From the NCBI GenBank assembly GCA_020630145.1, contig JAHDBX010000003.1:1-16453 (forward strand): 16,453 nucleotides of DNA, written 5' to 3'. The DNA comes from Gammaproteobacteria bacterium (GTDB lineage: Bacteria > Pseudomonadota > Gammaproteobacteria > HTCC5015). How positions within the stretch are numbered: position 1 is the first letter of the stretch; each line of letters opens with the position of its first letter. The notes under the pieces are model-generated. The model was given only the letters and a program-made list of their open reading frames with translations, did not search any database and was not told the origin of the DNA. Shown one piece after another: positions 1 through 9,991 of this stretch. A program made the position numbers and the translations under genes.

Positions 1-213
1 GCTCTCATCATCTTTAATAGTTTGTTTAATAATGGATTGTAATGCCAAGGGTTGACCTTCTAAAACAGCCATGAAGTGGCCATGTCCACAAAGCAATATA
101 CCTGTAATACGGCGGCTTTTGAAAAACTCACATTGGTGGTCCAATACCGCAGATGATGCAGGTAGTTGAGAGGTTTTACCAACGATAATCAAACTTTCTA
201 AATATTGCTCCAT
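1..213 (-). CDS. BLUF-like domain protein, N-terminal 71 residues (cut by window edge)
   Basis: I translated this edge fragment by hand. It starts at an ATG (213) preceded by an AGGGG ribosome-binding site about 7 nt upstream, and stays open for 71 codons to the window edge. The stretch from about residue 36, beginning ITGILLCGHGHF and continuing through VLEG, matches the core of BLUF blue-light sensor domains (family pattern ITGLLLY...G.FLQVLEG), with the following helix ending in a D-D/E pair. BLUF domains bind FAD and use a Tyr, an Asn and a Gln in the photocycle. By alignment with AppA, the Asn position is F31, the Gln position is A49, and no Tyr lies in strand 1. Light sensing is therefore doubtful, and the protein may be a degenerate BLUF fold with another role. 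It lies 48 bp after aroE on the same strand and may be co-transcribed with it. Any C-terminal domain is outside the window. Confidence 0.65.
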   Translation of the reverse strand, partial: MEQYLESLIIVGKTSQLPASSAVLDHQCEFFKSRRITGILLCGHGHFMAVLEGQPLALQSIIKQTIKDDES

Positions 214-261
214 AATGTGCCCCTTGTGATTATGGTGCAATTATAGAAGCAAGATTTATTG

Positions 262-1100
262 TTAACTGTTAAGAAGTGTTGCGATATGCTTATGCGTGCT
301 AATACTGTTTGGTTTTTGATCATGCCAGATAGAAAACGCGAGGGCAGCTTGCTCAATTAGCATGCCGAGGCCGTCATAGGCATAAGCCACCTTTTGTTCT
401 TTTGCCCAACTAACAAAGGCTGTATCTGTTTTGCTATACATTAAATCGTAGCAAATAGTGTTTTTAGTAACTAAATTGCTTGGTATATCTAAGGTTTCAC
501 CAGAAATGCTGGCTGATGTACCGTTAATCAGCATATCAAATGAGGGTGTATAGGGCATAAGAGCTTGTTGAATAGCAAAAACCTCTGCATAGCTGGAGAA
601 CTTTTTGGCTATGGCGTGAGCTTTGCTATAAGTACGGTTACTGATCGTAATTGAACTTACCCCAGCATCAAGCAGGGGTTTGATTATGCCTTGTACGGCG
701 CCGCCTGCGCCTAATATCAGTACCGTTTTGTCTTTAAGGTTTATTTTTTTCGTTTCACTCAGGTCTTTTACTAAGCCTTGTCCGTCAGTGTTGTGTGCGG
801 CAATGGTATTGTCTTGGTTAAAAACCAGCGTGTTGCTTGCATTGGCTAACTGTGAATAACTGTCTTTAAAACTGGCTAAGTCAAACGCCTGTAGCTTAAA
901 AGGTACAGTCACGTTAACGCCGTGATAGCCCTTTTGTTGAAGTTGCTCAATAGTTTCTGCAAAACGCTCTTCTGGCGCTTCAATGGCTTCATAGCTTAGA
1001 TCGATATCAAATTGCTGAGCAAAATGCTGATGGATTTGTGGTGATAAGCTGTGCGAAATAGGGTTGCCAATAACAGCAAATTTTAAGGGTTCAGACATCA

Positions 1101-1101
<1 letters not shown>
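262..1101 (-). CDS. aroE: Shikimate dehydrogenase (NADP+)
   Basis: AroE reduces 3-dehydroshikimate to shikimate with NADPH in the cytoplasmic aromatic amino acid (chorismate) pathway. The 279-residue protein has the usual length. The shikimate-binding serines lie in SHSLSP (S18, S20). The catalytic Lys is K69 in NVTVPFK and its partner Asp is D106 in NTDG. The Rossmann loop GAGGA is at 131-135, the NADP-binding SNRT motif at 154-157, and the C-terminal substrate Gln is Q251. Two consecutive ATGs open the gene. The first forms TAATG with the hemB stop codon, a one-base overlap that implies translational coupling to hemB; the second ATG, three bases on, is equally possible. hemF–aroE adjacency is common in pseudomonads; here hemB sits directly upstream instead. 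Confidence 0.95.
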
Positions 1102-2151
<1,050 letters not shown>

Positions 2152-2229
2152 TTAATCAGGGTATAAAGAATGGCAAATAATAGCCGATAAGGTAGATAAC
2201 TCTTAATTTAATATTATATGGTTAGGTAG

Positions 2230-3560
<1,331 letters not shown>

Positions 3561-3581
3561 TTATGGTGTAAATATTTTTTA

Positions 3582-3600
3582 ATTGTACATGTTCTACAAT
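3582..3600. promoter_or_regulatory. Dyad ATTGTA-N7-TACAAT in the hemF divergent region
   Basis: ATTGTACATGTTCTACAAT is an inverted repeat with perfect 6-bp arms and a 7-bp centre, 34 bp upstream of the hemF start. On the minus strand its TTGTAG end is spaced about 17 bp from AATATT, a weak possible hemF promoter. The symmetry and location suit a transcription-factor operator, but the regulator is unknown. It is shorter than the GacA-type box near 14.7 kb. Confidence 0.3.
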
Positions 3601-3630
3601 CATGAAAAATTGAATTTCATATAGAAAGGT

Positions 3631-3659
3631 TTGTTATTTGCTCATTATTTGCATATTTT
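3631..3659 (+). promoter_or_regulatory. Candidate sigma-70 promoter of the secreted-protein gene
   Basis: TTGTTA (3631-3636) and TATTTT (3654-3659) are separated by 17 bp. A start near 3666 would leave a leader of about 30 nt before the GTG start codon and its strong AAGGGAG ribosome-binding site (3683-3689). The hexamers match the consensus only in part. Confidence 0.35.
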
Positions 3660-3693
3660 GTGAGTAAGATGAGGCCTTTTCTAAGGGAGCGTT

Positions 3694-4356
3694 GTGGTGT
3701 TAAATAATAAATTGAGTAAAAAATTAGCGTGGTTAAGTTTTTTGTGTTTTGGACCATTGCATGCAGCTGAGGGTCTAAAGGTAAATATAGATGTTTGGGC
3801 TGATAACTGGTTTGCCTTATATGTGAATGAAGACCTTGTTAAAGAAGATTCTGTATCGATCAACACGGAACGTTCTTTTAATGCGGAATCTTTTCAAACG
3901 GTTTTGCCTTTGCCGGCTACCATTAATATGGTGGTAAAAGATTTTAAAGAAAATGATACCGGCCTCGAGTATATAGGCTCACGCAGGCAACAGATGGGCG
4001 ATGGTGGCTTTATTATGCAAGTGAAGGATGCTCATAGTGGCGATATTGTTGCGGTTAGCGGTAGTCAATGGCGTTGCAAAGCCATTCATATCGCACCATT
4101 AAATAAAAGCTGCGAAAAGTCGAGCAACCCTGCTCAGGATTGCCAAGCTAATATTATTGATGAACCGGCAAATTGGAAGTCAGTTGGTTTTAATCATAAA
4201 GCATGGCCGCAAGCGATAGAGTATTCTGAGTCAGCGGTGAGTCCAAAGATGGGGTATGACCGCATCAATTGGGATTCAAGTGCTAAGTTAATTTGGACAC
4301 AGGATTTAGAAACGGATAATACCTTGCTTTGCAGTTATACAATAAAAGCAGGTTAA
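3694..4356 (+). CDS. Secreted protein of unknown function
   Basis: I do not recognise this family with certainty. The 220-residue product opens with a basic stretch (KLSKK), a hydrophobic core (LAWLSFLCFG) and LHA-AEG, a good signal peptidase I site near residue 24, so it is probably periplasmic or secreted. The mature part is rich in Trp and Asp and carries WADNWFALYVNEDLV (35-49), SFNAESF and a GLEYIG...QMGDGGFIMQV block. Four cysteines remain (C128, C140, C150, C213), enough for two disulfides. The strand-rich pattern and the W(K)SVGFNHKAWPQA motif resemble jelly-roll, galactose-binding-like domains, which is only a guess. Start: two GTG codons in tandem (3694, 3697). AAGGGAG lies 4 nt from the first and 7 nt from the second, so the second may be the real start. 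It interrupts the leftward operon between tsaC and hemF and is transcribed oppositely. Confidence 0.72.
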   Translation: MVLNNKLSKKLAWLSFLCFGPLHAAEGLKVNIDVWADNWFALYVNEDLVKEDSVSINTERSFNAESFQTVLPLPATINMVVKDFKENDTGLEYIGSRRQQMGDGGFIMQVKDAHSGDIVAVSGSQWRCKAIHIAPLNKSCEKSSNPAQDCQANIIDEPANWKSVGFNHKAWPQAIEYSESAVSPKMGYDRINWDSSAKLIWTQDLETDNTLLCSYTIKAG

Positions 4357-4392
4357 GCTACTGACTTTGCATATGCGCCGTTGAATATAGCT

Positions 4393-4950
4393 TTACCGTA
4401 AACGTTTGCCGCTAACTTGGTCAAATATTTTAGAGGGTGCTAGTGCTTTGCCTACGGGGGCGTCAATAATCGTGTTCACTTTTTCAGCAAACTGTTGTTG
4501 AACATGTAGTGCAGTTTTGGCTGGGTCTTGGCCTGATATATTGGCGCTAGTTGATACTATTGCTCGCCCATATTTTTCGCATAAGCTTTTTACAGTAGGG
4601 TGTGCTGATACACGTACGGCCAATGAACTGTGGTCGCCTGTTAAGTATGTGGACACCTTGGTTTTGCAAGGCATCACCCATGTTATAGGGCCGGGCCATT
4701 GTGCTTTTATATCAGGACGTAAATCGAAATGCTTTGCGTCTATAAATTCATGGAGCTGTTCTACGCTGCTAGCAATAATGATAAGGCCTTTGCCTTTGTC
4801 GCGCTGCTTTAAGGATAAGAGTTTTTTTAGTGCGCCGTCATTACTTGGATCACAACCCAAGCCATAAACAGCTTCTGTGGGGTAGGCAATTAAGCCGCCT
4901 GTGTTGAGTGTATCTACGGCGGCTTCTATTTGTTTATCGAGGTCTTGCAC
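4393..4950 (-). CDS. tsaC: Threonylcarbamoyl-AMP synthase, TsaC type
   Basis: TsaC (YrdC) makes threonylcarbamoyl-AMP from threonine, bicarbonate and ATP, the first step of t6A formation at position 37 of ANN-decoding tRNAs. The protein has 185 residues, the length of the short TsaC form (E. coli 190), and lacks the C-terminal domain of Sua5. Visible motifs are the YPTEAVYGLGCDP entry block (23-35), KQRDKGKGL (48-56), the WPGPIT turn (85-90) and STSANISG (133-140). It begins 7 bp after the topA stop and so lies in one transcript with topA, probably from dprA onward. The dprA–tsaC association is widespread in Gammaproteobacteria, and topA sits between them here. The gene is convergent with the secreted-protein gene across 36 bp, in which I saw no terminator. 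Confidence 0.93.
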   Translation of the reverse strand: MQDLDKQIEAAVDTLNTGGLIAYPTEAVYGLGCDPSNDGALKKLLSLKQRDKGKGLIIIASSVEQLHEFIDAKHFDLRPDIKAQWPGPITWVMPCKTKVSTYLTGDHSSLAVRVSAHPTVKSLCEKYGRAIVSTSANISGQDPAKTALHVQQQFAEKVNTIIDAPVGKALAPSKIFDQVSGKRLR

Positions 4951-4957
4951 TTTATCT

Positions 4958-7258
4958 TTAGGTGTCAGACTCGGCTTCTTCTTCGCTGTCTACAGACTCA
5001 CTAAAACCACAGCCATCTTGCGGACAAACAAGTTGTGTGCCGGCACGCTTGGTTGTTTTTTCTGTGAGCATTGGCCATTCGCAATCTGGACAAGCTTTAT
5101 TCTTCGGCTCATTCCAGACAGCATAAGAACAGTCTGGGTAACGTGCACAAGAATAAAATATTTTACCGCGACGAGAGCGGCGTTGTAACATTTCACCTTC
5201 TTTACAGGTTGGACAAGTCACGCCTGTTTCTTTGGGTTTTTCTATCGGTTCTATATGTTTACAGTCTGGGTAGCTGCTGCAACCAATAAATTTCCCATAG
5301 CGCCCAGCCTTAATGACAAGTTGTTGCTTGCACTCTGGACAAGGGTAGTCATCGAATGTTTCTGGTTCGCTATTCGCATCTTCATTTAAGTTGCGTGTAT
5401 AGTCACAATCTGGGTATTTTGTGCAACCAATAAACCGTCCACGTTTACCGAGTTTTATTTCTAATTTTTCACCGCAAGTCGGGCAGTCTTCATCTAAGGC
5501 TTCGGTTGTCACATCTTTGCGTGAAACATTGGCTTCTGTGTCGTCAATTTTAAAAATAAACGGTTTCCAGAATTCGTGCATTAATGGAATCCATTCTTTC
5601 TCACCACGCGAAACTGCATCAAGTTCATCTTCAAGTTTGGCCGTAAATTCATAATCGACGTATTGACCAAAGTAATTGGTTAAAAACTTATTGACGATCT
5701 CGCCGACTTCCGTTGGTGTGAAACGGCGCTTGTCCATCTCAACATATTCACGCTGCTGTAATGTGGAAATAATACTGGCATAGGTTGATGGTCTGCCGAT
5801 ACCAAATTCTTCCAGTGACTTTACTAAGCTTGCTTCCGTAAACCGTGGTGGTGGTTCAGTAAAATGTTGGGTTGTTACAATTTCATTTAACTTAACTTTC
5901 TTACCTTCTTCTAAAGGTGGTAATAGCTTGTCTTTGTCGTCGGTATCTTTTTTGTCGTCTTGACCTTCTTGGTAAACAGCCATAAAGCCAGCATGTTTGA
6001 TGCTAGAGCCATTGGCGCGGAAAACGTTTTTTGCGTTAGCTTGTAAATCGGCTGCAACGGTATCTAGTGTTGCATGGATCATTTGGCAAGCAATCGTTCG
6101 TTTCCAAATTAAGTCATACAGCTTGTTTTGGTCTGAGGTTAAATGCTTTTTAATCTCTTCAGGTATATTGTGTGCTGTTGTGGGACGAATGGCTTCATGT
6201 GCTTCTTGCGCATTTTTAGATTTAGTTTTAAATACGCGTACTTCATCGGGCACATTATCTTTGCCGTAACGATTTTCAATGAGTGTACGGATATCATCAA
6301 CGGCTTCTTGTGCAAGTGACACAGAATCCGTACGCATATAGGTGATTAAACCGACAGCACCGTCACCAATATCAATACCTTCATATAGTTGTTGTGCAGT
6401 ACGCATAGTGCGTGATGCAGAGAAGCCTAGTTTACGTACGGCTTCCTGTTGCAGTGTTGATGTTGTAAATGGTGGCGAAGGGTTACGTCTACGCTTTTTC
6501 TTTTCTACTTTGCTAATTAACAATTCGCCATTAGCTGCTTTCATTAATGCTTGTCTGGCGGCATGTGCTTGTTGTTCATTCGTAACGGTAAACTGTTTAA
6601 CTTTTTCATTGTCGAGTAATGATAACTTGCCGGTAAAGCCTTGCTTGTCCTTTTCTACTTGAGCTTCTATGCTCCAGTATTCTTTAGGGTCAAAAGCTCT
6701 GATAGCATTTTCTCGTTCGCAAATTAAGCGCAGTGCAGGGCTTTGTACGCGACCGGCAGATAGTCCGCGACGAATTTTTTTCCACAGTAATGGTGATAAA
6801 TTAAAGCCAACCAAATAATCTAAAGCGCGTCGAGCTTGCTGAGCATCAACCAAGTCTGTTGATAATGAGCGCGGGTTAGCAACAGCATCGTTAACAGCTT
6901 TTTTGGTGATCTCATTGAATACCACTCTAAAGACTTCTTTGTTTTTTAGCAGCTTCTGCTCTTCTAGCATTTCTTTTAAATGCCAGGAGATAGCCTCACC
7001 TTCGCGATCCGGATCGGTTGCGAGGTATAAATTGTCAGCTTTCTTTAATGCTTTTTTTATAGTGGCGTAATGCTTTTCATTACGTTCGATATGCTGGTAA
7101 GTCATGGCAAAATCGTTGTCAGGGTCAACAGCGCCTGTTTTCGGGATGAGGTCACGCATATGGCCATAAGAGGCCATGACATCAAAATCTTTACCTAAGT
7201 ATTTTTTGATGGTTTTACACTTTGCGGGTGACTCTACGATGACAATATTTTTAGCCAT
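4958..7258 (-). CDS. topA: DNA topoisomerase I (type IA, omega protein)
   Basis: TopA relaxes negative supercoils by cutting one strand through a 5'-phosphotyrosine. The TOPRIM domain begins VIVESPAK (Glu 9) and carries the acidic triad in DPDREGE (D82, D84, E86). The catalytic Tyr is Y307 in LITYMRTDS. GRVQSPAL and the HEAIRPT block are also present. The C-terminal tail has four zinc-ribbon-like CxxC units: CPTCGEK..., CPECKQQ..., CPTCKEG... and CPDCEWP.... The first three end in a C-x-x-YPDC pattern. From ATG 7258 the protein is 766 aa; the open frame continues 27 codons further upstream, but MAKNIVIVESPAK matches the family start. Nearly 120 bp separate it from dprA, so it may have its own promoter. 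Finding full-length topA between dprA and tsaC is less common than the direct pair; E. coli has a short topA-tail-like gene, yrdD, in that place. Confidence 0.96.
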   Translation of the reverse strand: MAKNIVIVESPAKCKTIKKYLGKDFDVMASYGHMRDLIPKTGAVDPDNDFAMTYQHIERNEKHYATIKKALKKADNLYLATDPDREGEAISWHLKEMLEEQKLLKNKEVFRVVFNEITKKAVNDAVANPRSLSTDLVDAQQARRALDYLVGFNLSPLLWKKIRRGLSAGRVQSPALRLICERENAIRAFDPKEYWSIEAQVEKDKQGFTGKLSLLDNEKVKQFTVTNEQQAHAARQALMKAANGELLISKVEKKKRRRNPSPPFTTSTLQQEAVRKLGFSASRTMRTAQQLYEGIDIGDGAVGLITYMRTDSVSLAQEAVDDIRTLIENRYGKDNVPDEVRVFKTKSKNAQEAHEAIRPTTAHNIPEEIKKHLTSDQNKLYDLIWKRTIACQMIHATLDTVAADLQANAKNVFRANGSSIKHAGFMAVYQEGQDDKKDTDDKDKLLPPLEEGKKVKLNEIVTTQHFTEPPPRFTEASLVKSLEEFGIGRPSTYASIISTLQQREYVEMDKRRFTPTEVGEIVNKFLTNYFGQYVDYEFTAKLEDELDAVSRGEKEWIPLMHEFWKPFIFKIDDTEANVSRKDVTTEALDEDCPTCGEKLEIKLGKRGRFIGCTKYPDCDYTRNLNEDANSEPETFDDYPCPECKQQLVIKAGRYGKFIGCSSYPDCKHIEPIEKPKETGVTCPTCKEGEMLQRRSRRGKIFYSCARYPDCSYAVWNEPKNKACPDCEWPMLTEKTTKRAGTQLVCPQDGCGFSESVDSEEEAESDT

Positions 7259-7378
7259 TTTGGGTATCTTTTTTTGAGGTTCTAGGGTTAATTCTTCTAT
7301 TAATAGTGGCAAAAAGCCTTTTTTACAATAGCATACCAATGAGAAAAACGTAAAATTGCATGTATAAGGCTTGTATTT

Positions 7379-8518
7379 TTATGTGCGACTATACAGACCT
7401 TGTTCGCTACGAATGAGTTCATTTAGCTCTAAAATCAATAACATAGAGGATATTTTTTCGGCTGAAAACCCTGTGCGTTGGAGTATTTGGTCTGGGGCGG
7501 TGGCTTCGTAATCGATCGCTTCAAGTAGTATTTGTTGTTCAGGATCTAGCTTGCTTGCCTCATTTCGTCGGCTTGGTGTAACTGTGTCGGTACTATGGTC
7601 TACGTTATCTATTATATAAGGTCTTAACTGTTGGCTGAGGTCTTGCAAAATATCGTCTACTGTTTCAACCAGTTTTGCACCTTGGCGAATAAGCTGATGG
7701 CAGCCTTTGCTTAGTGGGCTGTGAATAGAGCCAGGAATTGCGAAGACATCTTTGCCTTGTTCAAGTGCGTGCTTAGCGGTAATAAGTGAGCCGCTTTTGG
7801 CGGCGGCTTCTACCACTAATGTGCCCACGCTAAGGGCACTAATAATGCGGTTTCGTTTAGGGAAGTGACCGGCTAATGGACGTGTACCTAAAGTAAATTC
7901 TGAGATGATGGCACCATTGGCTACAATATTTTCAGCCAAGTCTTTATTGGACGCGGGGTAAATACGATCTAAGCCAGTGGCAACAACGGCAATCGTTTTG
8001 CCAAACTTGTTTGCTAAAGCGCCTTTATGTGCTTCTGCATCAATGCCACTTGCCAGACCGCTAGTAATGGTAATGCCGTGTTGACTTAAGCTCGCAGCAA
8101 AGTCATAAGCGATTTGTTTGCCGGCCCCGGTTGCATTACGGCTGCCTACCATTGAAATTTGTGGTTCGTGTAGCAAACGCCAATCACCTTTAACAAATAG
8201 AACAGGTGGCGCGTCATAGATATTTTTTAGGGCGTCGGGGTAGTGGTCTTGATCGGAGAATAGGATATGATTTTCAGGTGCGCCTAGCCATTCGAGCGTT
8301 TTCTCAACGGCAGCGTTTGTATCATTATTTTTAATCGCATCAATTTGCTTGGCGTTAAGTGATAGCTTTTGTAAGGTATCTCGTGAGGCCATGACGCTTT
8401 GTTCGGCGTTGCCAAAGTGCGAAAGCAGTTTTTGGTATGTGAGCGTGCCTATGCCATCACAATGTAATAAGGCCAAACGATCGTGTATATCGTTTGGCCT
8501 TATTAGTACATTATCCAC
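7379..8518 (-). CDS. dprA: DNA-processing protein DprA (Smf)
   Basis: DprA binds incoming single-stranded DNA during natural transformation and loads RecA on it; it is also conserved in bacteria not known to be competent. The 379-residue protein has an N-terminal SAM-like region (about 10-60), the Rossmann-like core with VGSRNAT (124-130), SGLASGIDAEAH (153-164), the FPKRNRIISALS block (219-230) and KSGSLITA, and a C-terminal winged-helix segment (about 325-379, from DPEQQILLEAI). The start is GTG at 8518, supported by an AAGGAC ribosome-binding site about 7 nt upstream and by the match of DRLALLHCDGIG to family N-termini. Two odd signals overlap its first codons: a DnaA-box-like 9-mer across the start codon and a perfect 17-bp inverted repeat. 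It follows the LysM gene by 36 bp. Confidence 0.95.
   Translation of the reverse strand: MDNVLIRPNDIHDRLALLHCDGIGTLTYQKLLSHFGNAEQSVMASRDTLQKLSLNAKQIDAIKNNDTNAAVEKTLEWLGAPENHILFSDQDHYPDALKNIYDAPPVLFVKGDWRLLHEPQISMVGSRNATGAGKQIAYDFAASLSQHGITITSGLASGIDAEAHKGALANKFGKTIAVVATGLDRIYPASNKDLAENIVANGAIISEFTLGTRPLAGHFPKRNRIISALSVGTLVVEAAAKSGSLITAKHALEQGKDVFAIPGSIHSPLSKGCHQLIRQGAKLVETVDDILQDLSQQLRPYIIDNVDHSTDTVTPSRRNEASKLDPEQQILLEAIDYEATAPDQILQRTGFSAEKISSMLLILELNELIRSEQGLYSRT
8465..8505. repeat. Perfect 17-bp inverted repeat within the 5' end of dprA
   Basis: TAATAAGGCCAAACGAT (8465-8481) and its exact reverse complement (8489-8505) flank a 7-nt loop. The element covers about codons 5-18 of dprA. As RNA it would form a very stable hairpin just after the GTG start. 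Sequence following the stem on the dprA strand is not U-rich, so it is not a canonical terminator. It could limit translation, attenuate transcription, or be a protein-binding dyad. Confidence 0.85.
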
Positions 8519-8519
8519 A
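8511..8519 (+). promoter_or_regulatory. DnaA-box match over the dprA start codon
   Basis: TTATCCACA matches the DnaA-box consensus TTATNCACA exactly. On the dprA strand it reads TGTGGATAA and contains the GTG start codon. A single box can occur by chance, so function is uncertain. It lies 5 bp from the 17-bp inverted repeat. Confidence 0.35.
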
Positions 8520-8554
8520 ATCGTCCTTGACCTGTGTTTGTGTCGTATTAATGC

Positions 8555-9808
8555 TTATTGGTAAGCGTTAACAACAGAGTTAGGGTTGCGAACAGCATCA
8601 TTTAAGTGAATGGTTCGTGTCGCATCGACGACTATGCCGTAGCTTACACGGTCCAATACACGGAAGACCATTAGCAAACCAATGCGCAACTCTGGTAAGT
8701 CAACTACATCGTTTTTCACTTTGGACCAGCGATCCCTTACTTTAGGAATTTTTTGATCAATTGCAAATACGTTGCCTACATCAACACCGTCACGTAGGCC
8801 CAGATTAATCACAACAATTTGGTTTTTAGCTGTATACGATATAGCGTCAACCAGCGAAATGATTTGACCGTTCATTTCATTGTCAGGGGCTTTAGGAATA
8901 AAGTTGTAATCCAAGCGGCCTTCTTCGGCCGGTAAAATACGGTCGCCGTTAAGTGTTTCACGCAAGCTGTTCGTGATAGTTAGGGTTGAAGGGTCACCCA
9001 GTTCATTTAGCTGTGCTTCACTCACTTTCAATGTTTGCATGCCTAGCAATTGCTTGGTATTTGGGTCGTAGAATTTTTTGCCAGGCCTAAAAATGTTATA
9101 TCTAGACTCGTTCGCATTTTCTAAACCACGTACATAAATACGGTTACCTTGCCCTGTTACCAAGTGGTTGTCTAAGCTGCTTAGCACATACGGTGCTGCA
9201 TCTAATTCTTCTTGAGAAACAATCCGAGGGTTGATTAAAAACGGTCTGATAGCATTTAATGGCACAGTTGGAATAGCGGATTTAATACTTTCACTACGTA
9301 CGCGAGGCGACAACTTAAATGTTTGTAAGCCCGGTTTGGTCGTAGGTATTTGTGTGACAATATTGTCATCACCATCACGTTGTAAACGTAATTGTGGCTT
9401 ACCATCGACATAGACAAGTGTAATGATGTCGCCGGGGTAAATAAGGTGAGGGTTGTCAATCTGTGGGTTGAAATACCAAATTTGTGGCCATAACCATGGA
9501 TCTTCAAGGAAGAAGGTTGCGATACCCCATAAAGTGTCACCAGGTTTCACAACATAGGAGTCGGGTGTGTTGTCGCGAATGGTAATACGCTCTTCAACAA
9601 TAGCAGGCGCTTCAGAAACGAGTGTGGCTACGGGTTTCTGGTTTGTAGGCGCAGTATCTAAAGGTTCATCTTCATTTATAGTAATGACTTCGGCTGGTGT
9701 GTTGTCATTATCGCCAAAATCAGTGCCTTTTTGGGAACCGCTTGACGAACAGCTTGCTAAAAAAGCTGTCATAATAAAGGATACGGTAAATGCGCGGATT
9801 ATCGCCAT
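8555..9808 (-). CDS. LysM-domain lipoprotein
   Basis: A 417-residue envelope protein with a lipoprotein signal peptide: hydrophobic VSFIMTAFLASC with the lipobox LASC, lipidated at C20. A low-complexity acidic linker (about 21-80) follows, then one LysM peptidoglycan-binding domain (about 84-134) with YVVKPGDTLWGIA and a Pro-rich LIYPGDIITL end. The remaining 280 residues form a conserved region that I cannot assign to an enzyme, with NLGLRDGVDVGNVFAI, RIGLLMVFRVLDRVSYGIV and similar strand-rich stretches. In Pseudomonas the homologous gene sits in the same place, between def and dprA (PA0020 type). A strong AGGGGAG ribosome-binding site precedes ATG. It is the first gene of the leftward cluster and is divergent from def. 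Confidence 0.9.
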   Translation of the reverse strand: MAIIRAFTVSFIMTAFLASCSSSGSQKGTDFGDNDNTPAEVITINEDEPLDTAPTNQKPVATLVSEAPAIVEERITIRDNTPDSYVVKPGDTLWGIATFFLEDPWLWPQIWYFNPQIDNPHLIYPGDIITLVYVDGKPQLRLQRDGDDNIVTQIPTTKPGLQTFKLSPRVRSESIKSAIPTVPLNAIRPFLINPRIVSQEELDAAPYVLSSLDNHLVTGQGNRIYVRGLENANESRYNIFRPGKKFYDPNTKQLLGMQTLKVSEAQLNELGDPSTLTITNSLRETLNGDRILPAEEGRLDYNFIPKAPDNEMNGQIISLVDAISYTAKNQIVVINLGLRDGVDVGNVFAIDQKIPKVRDRWSKVKNDVVDLPELRIGLLMVFRVLDRVSYGIVVDATRTIHLNDAVRNPNSVVNAYQ

Positions 9809-9991
9809 TGAACTCCCCTGTGTGTTCCTGTTGTACGTTAGTATTGTGTAAAACCTGCTTTATTGTATGTTGTTTTTAAGAAAAATTACAGCAATATGCT
9901 ATTATAATCATAGGTTTAGACCACATTTTTGTAAAACTACGCGAGAATTTGCTTTTAAAACACGATTTTTGCTTTTTTGACCCTATAAATT
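9809..9991. promoter_or_regulatory. Divergent control region between the LysM gene and def
   Basis: This 183-bp AT-rich gap must hold the start signals of both clusters. ATTATAAT at 9901-9908 contains a TATAAT on each strand, but neither has a good -35 element at 16-18 bp. CTATAAAT directly before the def ATG could be a -10 only if def is nearly leaderless. def has no visible Shine-Dalgarno, which is compatible with that idea. I cannot assign exact promoters. Confidence 0.4.

Noticed and set aside
7314..7372. AAGCCTT...AAGGCTT inverted repeat between dprA and topA, as a terminator
   Set aside because: The 45-nt loop and 7-bp stem are too weak to support a terminator; it was left out of the features.
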